Source: Anisus vortex (taxonomy: Eukaryota > Mollusca > Gastropoda > Planorbidae). From it: DNA of 64,000 nt. Numbering within the stretch: position 1 is the first letter of the stretch; each line of letters opens with the position of its first letter. A program made the position numbers and the translations under genes. Shown here piece by piece: positions 34,801 to 46,678 of this stretch. The stretch spans positions 4,271,024 through 4,335,023 of the forward strand of contig OX421497.1 in assembly GCA_949126835.1 (NCBI GenBank), written 5' to 3'. The notes below the pieces were generated by a model that did no database searches, was not told where the DNA came from, and saw only the letters and a program-made list of their open reading frames with translations.

Positions 34801-35589
34801 CTACTTACTATACACCTTTAAACATAACTATAAGTTTGCATACACTATTTAAAGGGCAGTGTGACATGGTGTACAAGATGTTTTACTACACGTGAGCAGA
34901 TAGTAAACAAACAAACAATTACATACATTTGGATAAGTAGACCAATGGTTCTGTTTAATGTACACCAAAATTTTCCGCGCTTAAAGGTCACAGTTTAACG
35001 TCATATATATATCTGCTGCTATACCATAACCCAATTGTTCACGTGACCTAAAAAAATGACTTTGGTTTCGTTTTTTAAATCCTTTATATTTACTTCGCAT
35101 TTGTATGTGTGTTTCTGGCCCATCTTTCCGTCATCCAATTGAACTAAAGTTTGACACATAGACGTTAACACAATGACAGCACATTCTTTCAAATATTAAA
35201 CCACATTGTCACACTACAAACATTCAAAAATAAATGTTTTAACTTTTTATTAAACGTTATTTGTGCGCATTTTAAAATCATTATTGAAGGCACGCAGAAG
35301 CCACATTACTTCTTAACTTAAAATCATTTAATCATTCCATCATTTACATTAACCTCGGTTTTTATAAACTTATTTCTTTGAGTTTGAGGCTTGCAAATGG
35401 AAAACACAAATGCATAAAAAGGATTTATAGAAGGACAATTTATTCTTGCTTTTAGAGGTTGTTTTTAACTTGAAGTTTTTTTGTTTTTTTTTAGCGGTTT
35501 TGTCATTGTGGCGAGTTTTAGTTGCGCTTTGTATGTTTTCAGAAAGAGGAGATGGTGTTGGATAGGGCACACCTTACGCAAACCTCCAG

Positions 35590-35810
35590 CCAATGTCACC
35601 AGACATGAAGTGGAATCCACAAGGCACGCGGGAAAGAGGCCACCCAAGAATTATAAGTAGGCCTACCTGGCGTCGCGACCTTGAGGCAGACACCGCAAAG
35701 ATCGGGTACAACTGGAACCGATTAGAGACAATGGCTCAGGAGAGAGGACTCAGGAGATCTGTGGTTGGCGGCCCCATACCCCAGCGTGGGTGACGGGTAA
35801 TGACGATGAT
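35590..35810 (+). mobile_element. C-terminus and tail of an RTE-like LINE
   Basis: The frame reads MKWNPQGTRERGHPR, then PTWRRDLEADTAKIGYNWNR, QERGLRRSVVGG and stop, followed by TGACGATGATGA. This C-terminal signature is common in endonuclease/RT LINEs. A 12-nt block with TAGGCCTA lies between PRI and PTW. Confidence 0.8.
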
Positions 35811-35991
35811 GATTTGTATGTTTTAATGGGTGTGGGGGGGGGGGGAAGGGGGACTATTGAACTAGTACAACTCATTTTGGTCTTGTTGAAAACGATCACA
35901 CAAAACCTATGGCCGAATAGGAAAAGGGCTCTTTCAAAATCCATGATTTTTAAAAACCTAGGCTGAAGATGGTGAGCGATCACATAACGCG

Positions 35992-36795
35992 AAGTCGCTG
36001 TTGTTGAGACTTGTAGTGATAAAAGATTTTCTTGCAGTGTCGCTGTTGTTGAGACTTGTAGTGATAAAAGATTTTCTTGCAGTGTCGCTGTTGTTGATCT
36101 TGTAGTGATAAAAGATTTTCTTGCAGTGTCGCTGTTGTTGAGACTTGTAGTGATAAAAGATTTTCTTGCAGTGTCGCTGTTGTTGAGATTTGTAGTGATA
36201 AAAGATTTTCTTGCAGTGTCGCTGTTGTTGAGACTTGTAGTGATAAAAGATTTTCTTGCAGTGTCGCTGTTGTTGAGACTTGTAGTGATAAAAGATTTTC
36301 TTGCAGTGTCGCTGTTGTTGAGACTTGTAGTGATAAAAGATTTTCTTGCAGTGTCGCTGTTGTTGAGACTTGTAGTGATAAAAGATTTTCTTGCAGTGTC
36401 GCTGTTGTTGAGACTTGTAGTGATAAAAGATTTTCTTGCAGTGTCGCTGTTGTTGAGACTTGTAGTGATAAAAGATTTTCTTGCAGTGTCGCTGTTGTTG
36501 AGACTTGTAGTGATAAAAGATTTTCTTGCAGTGTCGCTGTTGTTGAGACTTGTAGTGATAAAAGATTTTCTTGCAGTGTCGCTGTTGTTGAGACTTGTAG
36601 TGATAAAAGATTTTCTTGCAGTGTTGCTGTTGTTGAGACTTGTAGTGATAAAAGATTTTCTTGCAGTGTCGCTGTTGTTGAGACTTGTAGTGATAAAAGA
36701 TTTTCTTGCAGTGTCGCTGTTGTTGATGTTGTAGTGATAAAAGATTTTCTTGCAGTGTCGCTGTTGTTGAGACTTGTAGTGATAAAAGATTTTCG
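35992..36795. repeat. 45-bp tandem array, about 18 copies
   Basis: The unit GTGTCGCTGTTGTTGAGACT is followed by TGTAGTGATAAAAGATTTTC and TTGCA. Units are almost identical; two near each end are 1-2 bp shorter. Because 45 is divisible by 3 and no frame has a stop, long 15-residue-repeat ORFs appear on both strands (for example SQQQRHCKKIFYHYK on the minus). I do not call them genes. Confidence 0.95.
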
Positions 36796-38020
36796 TGCAC
36801 CGACTTGAAATGGCAGGTGGACTCCTGGACGAGGCATAATGATTATAGCTTTCCTGCTTAGAACTCGAAATTGATGCTTTCTGAAATACCTGCCTTCTTT
36901 CATCGTTTCATGGGACCTTAATAACATAAACATAACACGGGTATCTTGGGGGAGGGGAAGAGGTGGCCAGGTACTCCTAGAGGTCTCACACCTAACCTCC
37001 CCCTCCTTCCCCCCACGGCTATAATATAACAATTCCAGAAATTTTAAGATGTAACCTAAGTGGTTGCATAGAGACAAAAATTTATGAGCAGTAGGCCTAA
37101 AACAAGTGAGTAGCTTACATTTCCGCCGAATCGCAAAATGGCTCTCACGCAGCTATCCGCTGGTGTTGCAAATTCGTAGGTGAAAATTTCGCTAAAACGT
37201 ACATGAATAAATATGTTAAGTATTGAAATAATTTCATCGTTCGAAGTAATAACAACACGTAATTGCAATTCCCTCTCCCCCCCCCCCCCCCCCCAACAAC
37301 AAACAAAACACACATACAGTGTCAGTGAACCAAAACAATAACATCTGAAAGCGTGTCAATGCAGATTGTTTCTAAAATAATCAGGCCAAGAAGTTTGCTC
37401 CCAAATTTGGATTTAGCCTAATCTGAAATGCGATATAGTATCAGTGGGTAATTTTTTTTGTTTTAAATTTATGTTTTATTTTAAAAGAACAACGTCTACC
37501 TGGCAAATTGTTGATTGCATCGCGTCATCAAGTAGGCCACTTTTTTTTCTTATCCTGGTATCCATAGAGAAGTAAACAAACAAAAGAAACCACTGTCATC
37601 AACTGCGAGGTTAATTCAGATGCACTGAACACAGCCACGCACCGAAGGCATGTTCTGATCATGAACTTAACCCTTAAACGGCTTTCTTAACACTTATAGT
37701 AGTTTTAAAAAAAAATTTAAAAAAAGATAAATTGGGACATGTTGACATAATTACTTCTTTGTTTTCATCCCAACGTCTTTAAAAGAGGACAACCTAATTT
37801 TAATGACACCATTTTATTTGTCGACATTGTTTACGTAAAAAAGGAACTACACTTGTTAAATAATAACGAACTTTGAGCTTTACTGTTGGTAAAAAAGCAT
37901 ATATAAATGGGATGCAAGATTGATATAACATCACAAAGCTGACAGCGAGTTGAAAATAAGTAATCTTAATTAAAATTATATAAGTCATATTCTAAGTGGA
38001 GACAGCAGAAGCTAAAGATA

Positions 38021-41000
38021 ATGGAGACGATATATTCACACATAGAACTGGGCCACTCTAAGGTTCCATGCAGTCAGGAAAGCCACCTAGAAAAATGCAT
38101 CAAAGGTACCGTTAACTTCACAAGTGTTGGCGTCTGTGTCAATAGTTTACAGTCTATGCGTTTTAGAAGAGGCTCCAGTTTAGTCTTACCGCGGTATAGA
38201 TTCACATATAGGGATCGCTGTTCTATCGATAGAACCTTGGCTAAAGGTTCCAGAGATCCCGAGCTCGAATCCAGGCTAGACTGACTGACACGATGTTGAC
38301 CCGAGTATAAAAAAAGTGTCGTTAAAACTACCCGATTATGATTGGTACCTGACATCAGTTCTGGAAAAGTGAGTAAAGAAGGATCGGCAATATGTTGGCC
38401 ACACAATCCTCTTGCACGCAAATGAGACTGTGGAACTTTGTCCAGTCCAATATATTATAGGACTACATTGTTTGCAAAGGAAACTTTATTTTTTGTGTGG
38501 TCAAATTCACAGTTAAATTGTGTATAGTAAGTTAACTGCAGAGGAAACATTCAGCGTTTTCGAATCTCAACTGAATCGAAATAAATGTTTATAGCTGTCG
38601 TTAATGATGGAGGGATGAAAAAAAATCGATGGATACATTTGCAGTGAAGATTATTTTTATCCAGCGTATTTGAATATAGATCTATATAAGCGTCCTCTAT
38701 TGAAAATTATGGATCTCGGCTCTCAAATTACCGTTACGAAAGTCCTTAATACGAATTCCAGGCTAGCATCAAGCTTTATTTTTCTTGGCTTGGAGAGAGT
38801 CCCTGAGGCTACCAGGCTATGATGAATACCTGGCATTAGCTTGAAAGAGGTCAAAGCGGCGTTGCATTGTGCACACAATCCCCCGGTATGACGAGGCCCC
38901 ACATTTCTTTAATAAAGCTTCTTTACTTACCTCCTTAAATTATTTAGTAAATTAAAGTATCCCGATGGATCAAATTGATTCATAGGACCAACGAAGCAGT
39001 GTTCATCAGTTTCTGAGGTCACGGCATACTAGGAGATTGTGTGGCTAGTACAATACCACAATTAAGGTAAAGTATCCATCAGAGCTGGGTAGACTCCGGG
39101 ACATCCTCCAGACTCCAGAACAAATTCTAGCCTTCACGAGAATTCGAACCCAGGACCTTTGGTACACCAGTCAAACGGCCACCATGACCTCCATGAACCG
39201 ACATGATCCTAAAACAGATATTTTACTTTATTAGCACGCTTATGATTTTGTTTTAATTTTAATTTTCTTCTTTTTTCAGACTATAATAAACCTGGTAACG
39301 CCAAAAAGTTTGAAGACAATGCCAGAGCCCTGTCGTACAGAGCACCGATGTACTGCTCGAAGCTGTTGGCGGAGATATTTGCAGAAGAAATAAACCATGC
39401 AAAACTTTTGGACGTTGCCGCAGGTCCAGGTAGGTCAAACGAATTTATATCTATAATTTGGAAGTAACTTAAAAAAAAAAAGATAATAGAATATACGTCA
39501 GACAGATTTTAGGTTGTGTGATTTTTAGTTTGGCTTGTATTAAACATGTAAATGAAAGATAGAACTTATTAGATTTGTGTGGGCCTTGTCAAACAATTTA
39601 CTAAAATGACAAATTCACATAAGAAGCATGAACAGATTTTAACTGGTTGGTGAACCATCAGAAAAAAAAGAAGAACATTTTTCCTTTTTAGAAACCTAAC
39701 TGAAATGTTTTACTTTAAGTATAATTTCTCTGTTAATAATGATAGATGTAACACAGGGGTTTCAAACTTGGATGTAGATATGTGTCATTTTATCACTTAA
39801 GAGAAGTGTCAAGGCCACTCCCCCCCCCCCCCAACAACCCGACCCTAGTTAACAAAAAAGCCCACTTCATACATCCTAACTCATTATACTACTTATCATT
39901 AATAATAGATATTTAACGTATATACAATTAACAATAAAATTTGATGTGTATCATTACTAGCTGTCTGAATTTCACGAATATAATTTTTTTTATAAGCCCA
40001 CTGGCGGGCCACGAAAAACCACTTGGTGGGCCGCATGCGGCCCGCGGGCCGCATTTTTGAGACCCCCTCATTTAGCATGATATCTATCTGTACCTTCCAT
40101 GGAACTCTACATGGTTCTAGATCTGAATGTCGTGCATGCAATAAACCAGAGATTAGCACTTTTTTTTTTTCGACATTGGGTCGATAAAGAAATTCCATAC
40201 AACAGGATGGCCCACATATTCTGAACATTTATTGACATTATTAATACAATGAAAAAAAATTGACGTTAGATGCTCTATGGGCGGATAAACTAAATCACTT
40301 AGCAGGCCGTATTGTGGCTCGCTGGTCGCCGTTTGTACACCCCTTGTTGTAGACCTTGTACATGATAAAAAGTAACATTTAGGGAAACAAATTATCTATT
40401 TAGGTCAAGTCGGAACTGAACTACATAAAGTTGGATTTAAAAACATTCACGCACTCGATGGCTCATGGGCCATGTTGGAGGCGTGCCGGAAAAAGAATGT
40501 GTACAGCGACTATCTATGTTGTATTATAAATGAGGACGGAGGACTTCCGGTGGATAATGGTAAGACTAACATTAACAGATAGAGCCTTATACATTTTGCA
40601 ACTAGCTTTACTTATGCCAGTGGTACGGATGCCTTTTATCTTACGTTGGCCTTGAAAGTAGCCTCTTATTATTCTAAAGAAGCACTTTTCCTTTGAACAG
40701 GATACTACGATGCAGTTGTTACTTCTGGGGCAGTACTGGAGAATCACTTACCTGCTTCTTCGCAGTCGGAATTCGTCAGAATAACAAAACCCGGAGGGTA
40801 GGTACTCATAGCTTGGAAATAAGTCTGTGCATCTAATAGAGATACTAAAAAATGACTTAAAGCAGTATTCTGCATTCATCGTCATTATCATTAATCCCAT
40901 GACCGCTGTGGTGGTTGGGGGGAGCGAATGGACACCTCAGCAGTCAACTTTCTCCACTTTGGCTATCTTGAGCTATCTGAAAGGTCCTGGGTAGGAAATC

Positions 41001-43847
41001 AGAAATTTGTACTAAATAATAATATTATAGAAATAGTTTCTAAATTTAAATACCTGGGAATAATCTTCTCAGCTAACGGTTCTTTCTCAGAACACAGGAA
41101 ATATTGTAAGATGAAAGGTACTAATGCTATGTTCAATCTTCTCAGAAAATGCCATACACTAAGCTTGCCCATAGATAGTCAAATTGATCTATTTGATCAA
41201 ACAGTACTACCTATACTAACCTACGGCTGCGAACTATGGGGTATGGAAAATTGTGACATTTTAGAAAATATTAGACTAAGATATTTTAAGATGATTTTAA
41301 AATTGAACACAAAAACACCAAATTATGTAGTCTTAGGCGAAACAGGCAAACTTTATATAAGATCATTTATTAAAAAAAGAATGTTACACTTCTGGATCAA
41401 AATAGCGACCGGCAAAGAAAGCAGGATTTCTAAAATAATTTATAACATTTTACTTAAAGAGCACTTGGTTGAAAAATGCAAATGGTCCGCCAATATAAAG
41501 TTACAACTGGAACAACTAGGATTGGGATATATTTGGTTAGAACAGTATATAATAGATACTAAACTTTCAAAATCAATAATTAACTTACGTATAAATGATC
41601 AAAGTAAACAAGAACTTTATGAGAGTATGCAAAAAAGCAATAAAGGTAAATTATATAGCGCTCTAAAATATAAATCTGACTGGGAAATTATTCCACCCTT
41701 TTTAAATAAATTACATCTGAAAGAAGCTATCTATATATTAAAAATACGAACAAGTAACAATAATTTCCCTGTTGAACTGGGTCGCCACTCCAGAATAGAT
41801 TATAATTTAAGATTATGTCCCCTTTGCTTAAAAGATATAGGAGATGGATTTCACTATTTACTTCAATGTGTGCACTTCAATGCCCAACGAAAAATGTATC
41901 TAAAAAAATATTACTATAACAGACCTAATGTAGAAAAAATGTCGGAACTGCTTAATTCTAGCTCCCTAAAAGAACTTAAAAAACTAAGCATATTTTCCAA
42001 AATATTAGTATCTGCTTTTAAAAAATGAAAAATAGGTTAGAAATGTTTAAGTATTTTAACTTGTTGGTTTGTCACTATGCTAATGAGAGATAGTCGTAGA
42101 AGAAATGTAATATACTAAGCCGCAAGAAAAATTTGTGAATGATTTCTTAAATGTTTGTTCTCACTATGTTAATGCTGTGCAGGTCTAATGAAAATGATGT
42201 ACTTGTATGTCTATGTTAGTAAATTAAGTTGTTTTTTTTTTTTTTTTTTTTTTTCTTTGTTAGTTTTTTTCCCCCAAAAATTGTATTATAAACTAAATTA
42301 TCCCCCCTGAATTTTCTTTTAGGATACCTTTAATTAATAAATTTTCTATTACCTTCATTTTTATCACTAATATTGGTATTACTATTATTGTTCAATTTAT
42401 TATTCACAAATGCTATAATTTTCTTATGTTTTTGACTATGCCTTTATTGTACCTATGTACTATGTGGCTAATAAATATTGTTCATTATTGTTCATTGAAT
42501 CCGAGTGCTGGCTAGGATTTTTTCCCGGGACTTAGAGGGTGCCCCTGAGTCTAACCAACTCTGATGGGTACATGACACTAGTTAAGAAAAAGTAAAGGCG
42601 GTTTGGCGTTGTGCTGACCACACAATCCTTAGTATGCCATGGCCACAGATCGCGGTGAACGCTGCTTCACCACCCCATTGGATCAATTTTTGTCCGAGGG
42701 GATACTTTTAAAGAAAGTGGGAATTTAACCCTTACAGTCCCGGGCGCGAATATAGCGGAACTGAAGGCAGCATAGATAGAAGTAGGTCGGTACAGGAAGG
42801 GTTAATAGAATCTTTTTATTATATAAATGAACTATATACAATCGAAAGAATGGCTCTGTGGTAAAACATGGCCGATTTTAAGAAGCAGAAGTTGAATAAA
42901 GCACAAAAAACAAACTGCAGCGACAATGAAGAAGTAAAGAAAGTCCTCCGAGATTAGTTTGCCCAAACCAAAAAAAAAGAAAGAAGAAAGAAATGTGCCC
43001 GAAAAGACAAAAAGGCACTTTTATGAAGAGCTTGCAACAGAGACCGAACTAGCAGCAAAAAAAAAGGGACCTCAGCACTCTATGCAATGTTACCAGGACA
43101 CTTTCTAAGAAGAAGACAAACATGGGCAAACGAGGGAAACCCCATTAACAAAGAGAAAGACCTTCGAAAAAGGTGGGCTGAACTTTTTGAGGAACTCCTC
43201 AATCGCCCCTCACCATTGGTAAGGCCTGACAGGCACAGACTGCCCACCTGCATGGCTTAAGGTCAACAATAACCTTCCTACGAAGGCGGAATTCTTACAA
43301 GACATTGAAGAGTTTAAAAAATGGGAAAGTAGCTGGTCCAGATGAATATCATGGAATCCCCCCAGAGGCGCTTAAAGCAGACCCATCGACCACAGCCAAT
43401 ATGTCGCTGCCTTTACTTCAGAAGATTTGGAGGAAAAGCAAAGTTCCACTAGACTGGGAAATGGGCCACATGGTAAAACTCCTCCAAGAAAGGAGACCTA
43501 GGATCCTGCAAAAACTGGCATGGAATCATTCTGCTATCTAAGGCATTAAAAAAAAGCTAAATACAATGTTTATTAATTTATAAAACATATGGAATTGTTA
43601 TATCTCTGTCTGCAATATTAAATGTGCATGTATTAACACTATATTATTATGTGTGTTGTTGTCTATTTTTAGGTATTGCGTCATTGCCTACAGCTCTGAC
43701 GTCGTGTGCACAGAATACGGTCGGGCTTGGCAGGCCGAGTCCAGGAGACTCGCAGAGGAGCAGGCATGGGCGGCACACTGCAAGGCTGTCATACCGGACT
43801 ATTACGTCAATCTTACAGGTGTCGTGGACATCTTCAGGGTCTTGTGA
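38021..43847 (+). CDS. METTL27-like class I SAM-dependent methyltransferase, 5 coding exons
   Basis: Coding exons 39280-39429, 40404-40559, 40701-40797 and 43673-43847 join in phase. A proposed first exon 38021-38105 supplies the start, giving 220 codons plus TGA. METTL27 (formerly WBSCR27) proteins are about 230-250 aa. Visible landmarks: the LSYRAP block (residues 46-51) preceding the fold; motif I LLDVAAGPG (71-79) with a Gly-rich SAM loop; an acidic ALDGS motif after strand 2; VVTSGAVLENHLP for strand 4; and RITKPGG before strand 5. These mark a Rossmann-fold methyltransferase whose substrate is unknown in the family. The first exon is the weak point: its phase and its GT donor (GTACCG) fit, but its sequence is not distinctive, and the true start could lie elsewhere. 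Intron 1 contains three SINE copies, intron 2 a hAT-like element, and intron 4 a 2.9-kb stack of LINE, SINE and MITE pieces. Confidence 0.8.
38215..38440 (+). mobile_element. SINE-A copy 10, diverged
   Basis: CTCGAATCCAGGCTAGA, GGTACCTGACATCAGTT and TTGGCCACACAATCC in family order, in intron 1 of the METTL27-like gene. Confidence 0.6.
38715..38935 (+). mobile_element. SINE-A copy 11
   Basis: ACGAATTCCAGGCTAGC, GATGAATACCTGGCATTAGC, CACACAATCCCCCGGTATG. It faces copy 12 tail to tail. Confidence 0.65.
38948..39200 (-). mobile_element. SINE-A copy 12
   Basis: Reverse orientation: GTCACGGCATACTAGGAGAT, CATCAGAGCTGGGTAGACTC, CGAACCCAGGACCTTTGGTA. The head ends just before exon 2 of the METTL27-like gene. 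Confidence 0.8.
39754..40346 (+). mobile_element. hAT-like element in intron 2 of the METTL27-like gene
   Basis: Left end CAGGGGTTTCAAACTTGG; the right end, reverse-complemented, is CAAGGGGTGTACAAACGGC. The inside has GGCCGCATGCGGCCCGCGGG followed by TTTTTGAGACCCC, a second end-like sequence near 40060, so two related elements may be superimposed. The stretch 39940-40050 matches 404-505. Confidence 0.45.
40876..40965 (+). repeat. Unclassified dispersed repeat, copy 1
   Basis: ATCCCATGACCGCTGTGGTG, a G run, and CACCTCAGCAGTCAACTTTC match 32795-32893 in opposite orientation. Confidence 0.7.
40975..42490 (+). mobile_element. 5'-truncated LINE with a CCHC-bearing RT C-terminus
   Basis: An open frame to 42028 reads KFKYLGIIFSANGSFS, LFDQTVLPILTYGCELWG and CPLCLKDIGDGFHYLLQC (a C-x2-C-x8-H-x4-C type motif), all typical of a LINE reverse transcriptase thumb plus terminal zinc motif. 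A T-rich 3' region and a tail ending TATTGTTCATTATTGTTCAT follow. It is long and unbroken, so young, but lacks the endonuclease and RT palm. It lies in the last intron of the METTL27-like gene. Confidence 0.88.
42495..42715 (+). mobile_element. SINE-A copy 13, 5'-truncated
   Basis: Starts at the B-box region (GAATCCGAGTGCTGGCTAGG) and runs to GGATACTTTTA. It directly abuts the 3' end of the LINE at 40975-42490. Confidence 0.8.
42725..42805 (-). mobile_element. Tiny TTAA-flanked MITE (piggyBac-like), copy 2
   Basis: Reverse-oriented, near-identical copy of 250-330, with TTAA at both ends and the shared CTTCAGTTCCGCTATAT core. It lies in the last intron of the METTL27-like gene. Confidence 0.65.
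42890..43550 (+). mobile_element. Decayed LINE, region between endonuclease and RT
   Basis: Frameshifted pieces read RKRWAELFEELLNRPSP, LKNGKVAGPDEYHGIPPEAL and LLQKIWRKSKVPLDWEMGH, the linker and first RT motifs of an RTE-like LINE. It is not an exon of the METTL27-like gene. Confidence 0.8.
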
Positions 43848-43979
43848 GGCGGAATCGGCGACACAATCCCACTATAACGTTTGGCGCTGCACATTTCCTT
43901 TCGTTTGTTTTAACAACGAAAAGGTGACCAGAACTAAATACTGTAGTATTGAATACTACCAGGCATATTAGGAGGATAC

Positions 43980-44765
43980 AAAGAAATGGAGGAAGAGAGA
44001 TAGAAAAAAAGGGTTGAAGAGAGGTATGGAGAGAGAAAGAGAGAGAGAGAGATAGAAAGCGAGAGAAAGAGAGATAGACGAAAGAGAGGTAGATAGAAAG
44101 AAAAAGTGATAGACGAACGAGAAAGCAAGAGAGAGATAGACGAAAGAGAGAGAGAGATAGAAAGAGAGTGATAGACGAAAGAGAGAGAGATAGAAAGAGA
44201 GTGATAGACGAAAGCGGTAGAAAGAGAGATAGAAAGAGAGAAATAGAGCGAGAGAAAGGGATAGACGAAATAGAGAAAAAGAGAGAAAGGGAGATAGATG
44301 AAAGGGAGAGAAAGAGAGAGAGAAAGAAGGAGATCGACGAAAGAGAGAGAAAGAGACGAAAGTGAGAGAGAGAGAGACGAAAGTAAGAGAGAGAGACTAA
44401 AGAGATAGAAAGATATATATAGAGAGAGACGAGAGTGAGAGAGAAAGAGAGACATAGACGAAATAGAGAGAAAGATAGAAAGAGAGCTTTTTCAAAAGAG
44501 AGATAGAGAGACGAAAGAAAGAGAAAGAGAGAGAGAGAGAGAAAGAGAGAGAAAGAGAGAGATAGACAAAAGAGAGAGAAAGAGAGGGAGGGGTAGAGAG
44601 GGAGCGGAACGCAAGGGAAAAAAAAAGCGAACGCTTAAAAGATATAGTGAGAGAGAATGAACAAAAATAAGAGAAAGTCGAGCGATAGAGAGAGAGAGAG
44701 GGAGTGAAGAAGGTAGAAAGAGAGAAAGTGGATGAAAGAGCAAAATATAATGGACATACAAGTAA
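43980..44765 (+). repeat. Polypurine GA-rich tract, about 790 bp
   Basis: Almost pure A/G with GAGAGA, GATAGA and AAAGAGAG motifs and scattered CGAAAG interruptions. It starts about 130 bp after the stop of the METTL27-like gene. Long ORFs on both strands (Arg/Glu/Lys-rich or Ser/Leu-rich) are compositional. Confidence 0.95.
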
Positions 44766-44769
44766 AGAA

Positions 44770-46090
44770 ACACATGTAGGCCTATCTACTAATGACGTTG
44801 AACATCGCCCTCTTTTATTTTGAAGTTTAAAAACAAAACCAATGTAAAGATGATTTCTTATTTGTTGTGATCTTCAAATTTCGACAAATCATCGAAATAT
44901 TTCACGTAAACGTCACAATTTGAGGAATCCAATATGGTTGCCGTGTGTATAGTGGAGACCTCAATGATCAGTGGAGCGTGACGTCAATTCAACTAAGTCA
45001 AGGCCAAAAAGAAAATAATTAAGATGTTTTTGTTTTAGACCATAACATTTATTCGTTTTGTTGTATGTGTATATCATGTAATTATAGTTTCTATATTGTA
45101 TTTGAGATTGTCTCGCTAGATCATGTAGAGTTGTTTATTTACATATGATGTTGGTGTAGAGATTAACTGCGTAGATGTCTTTATTATGACGTAATACAAT
45201 TATGCTTTCTCATAGTTTTCTACTTTCTAGTATGCATTCTCTTTTTACATTCGGAAGGCTTCGGGAAAATCCCTTTCTAGTACTTTCTGCACCAAAACCT
45301 ATAATATAAGCACATATTTGTGCGTTTTGGGTAGTTGTTGATGTCTGTGAAGTTGTTTATATTGTACATAATTTCAAGAATTAAATTCTTCTTTCAAACA
45401 TACCACGAGTGGCTTGAGTTTATTATTATTGTGAACAAGAACCTAGCTAGACAGATAACAAAGGACCTGTGAAGGCGTAACAGTTTGGTTTATTAGGCTA
45501 TACGTTTAGATCTAGATATCCGCGTCGGATTACAAAATTGTACAACATCAACTTTAAGGGAATTCATTATTATTAACTATTAATATATTTACTCAATATG
45601 CAAAACCATAACCCACACAGTAGCCTAAACCAGCTACCCGACTATTTCCTGAATATTCGTGACTGTTCGTGAAGTTACATGTATTTTATCAACATAACAT
45701 ACCTGTTCTTTGTTGTGCTTCCATAAACTCACACTGACCTGTATATTATAACATCAAAGATTTAAGCTGATACTTTAGTGCAGTCTTTTTGGTCTTTACA
45801 TAAAGATTTCAACCCCAGATTATTTCAACATTTACTTGTTAATCTTTACTTGTTGATCTTTTAGTTGTTAAATTGTTAATCTTTACTGATTAATCTTTTA
45901 CTTGTTAATCTTACTTGTTAATCTGTACTTTTTAACCTTTACTTTTTAATCTTTACTTGTCAATCTTTACTTGTTGATCATTTAGTTGTTAATCTTTACT
46001 TTTTAATCTTTAGTTTTTAATCTTTACTTACTGTAAACAAAGAGTTATTTACATGGCGATGTCGGAGTAAAAAAAAAAAGTTAATTTAAG
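44770..46090. other. 3' flank of the METTL27-like gene
   Basis: No coding signal. An ATTAAA near 45380 could be a distal poly(A) signal. The rest is A+T-rich, with the short TAATCTTTACTTG repeat. Confidence 0.4.
45825..46035 (+). repeat. Degenerate TAATCTTTACTTGT repeat
   Basis: A unit of about 13-15 bp (TTAATCTTTACTTG) is repeated roughly 14 times with substitutions. Confidence 0.85.
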
Positions 46091-46094
46091 GTCA

Positions 46095-46678
46095 TAAGGC
46101 TGATCAAGCAGCGTTCTTCAGTTTCTGTGGACACGGCTTACGAGGGGATGTGTAGCCAGCACAATGCCCAGCCGCCTTTACTTTACCTCCCACTAGTGTC
46201 CAGTGGCGTATTTAGGCATGTTCCACATGTTCCATCGGAACAGGGGCCCCCACACAAAAGGGGCCCCCACACATCCCAAAAAGAATTTTTTTGTTGACAT
46301 CACCATTCTTTCGTTGAAAATGTAAAATAAAATTCATTTATTCCCCTACGATTCAGAGCGCTCCAGTCCAACCAGGTTAAGTGTAACATAAAATTTATGA
46401 TTTTACAGAATGAAGCATCAATTAACGGCACTTTTCTGAGGTATATGAAAGGCATGGCGAGGCCACGCGGGGCCCCGACATAAATTTCGGAACAGGGCCC
46501 CCACAATCCTAAATATGGCCCAGTTAGTGTCAGGTACACATCATATCATATGGGTAGATTCAGAGCTTCCCTCAAGTGCCGGAAAAAAACATAGCCTGCA
46601 CCCGGATTCGAACCCAGAACCTTCGGATCTCCAGTCAAACGCCTTGTTGCTCGGCCACTGTACCCAATATGTCATACA
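46095..46678 (-). mobile_element. SINE-A copy 14, interrupted by a MITE
   Basis: The halves 46095-46200 and 46532-46678 form one reverse-oriented SINE (CAGCCGCCTTTACTTTACC, then GATTCGAACCCAGAACCTTC) split by the element 46201-46523. Confidence 0.8.
46201..46523 (+). mobile_element. hAT-like MITE inserted in a SINE
   Basis: The left end CAGTGGCGTATTTAGG and the right end (reverse complement CTGGGCCATATTTAGG) form an imperfect terminal inverted repeat. The flanks CTAGTGTC and TTAGTGTC are a 7/8 target duplication. It interrupts the minus-strand SINE whose halves are 46095-46200 and 46532-46678. Confidence 0.75.

Noticed and set aside
35992..36795. CRISPR-like array
   Set aside because: Units are contiguous with no unique spacers, and the genome is eukaryotic.
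35958..37077. 280- and 365-codon minus-strand ORFs and a 209-codon plus-strand ORF
   Set aside because: They are by-products of the 45-bp tandem array, open in several frames at once, with no family resemblance.
40928..42028. 366-codon ORF as a host gene or METTL27 exon
   Set aside because: It is the C-terminal part of a LINE reverse transcriptase. METTL27 exons splice cleanly around it.
43934..44773. Ser/Leu-rich ORFs (173 and 93 codons)
   Set aside because: They lie in the polypurine tract and reflect composition only.
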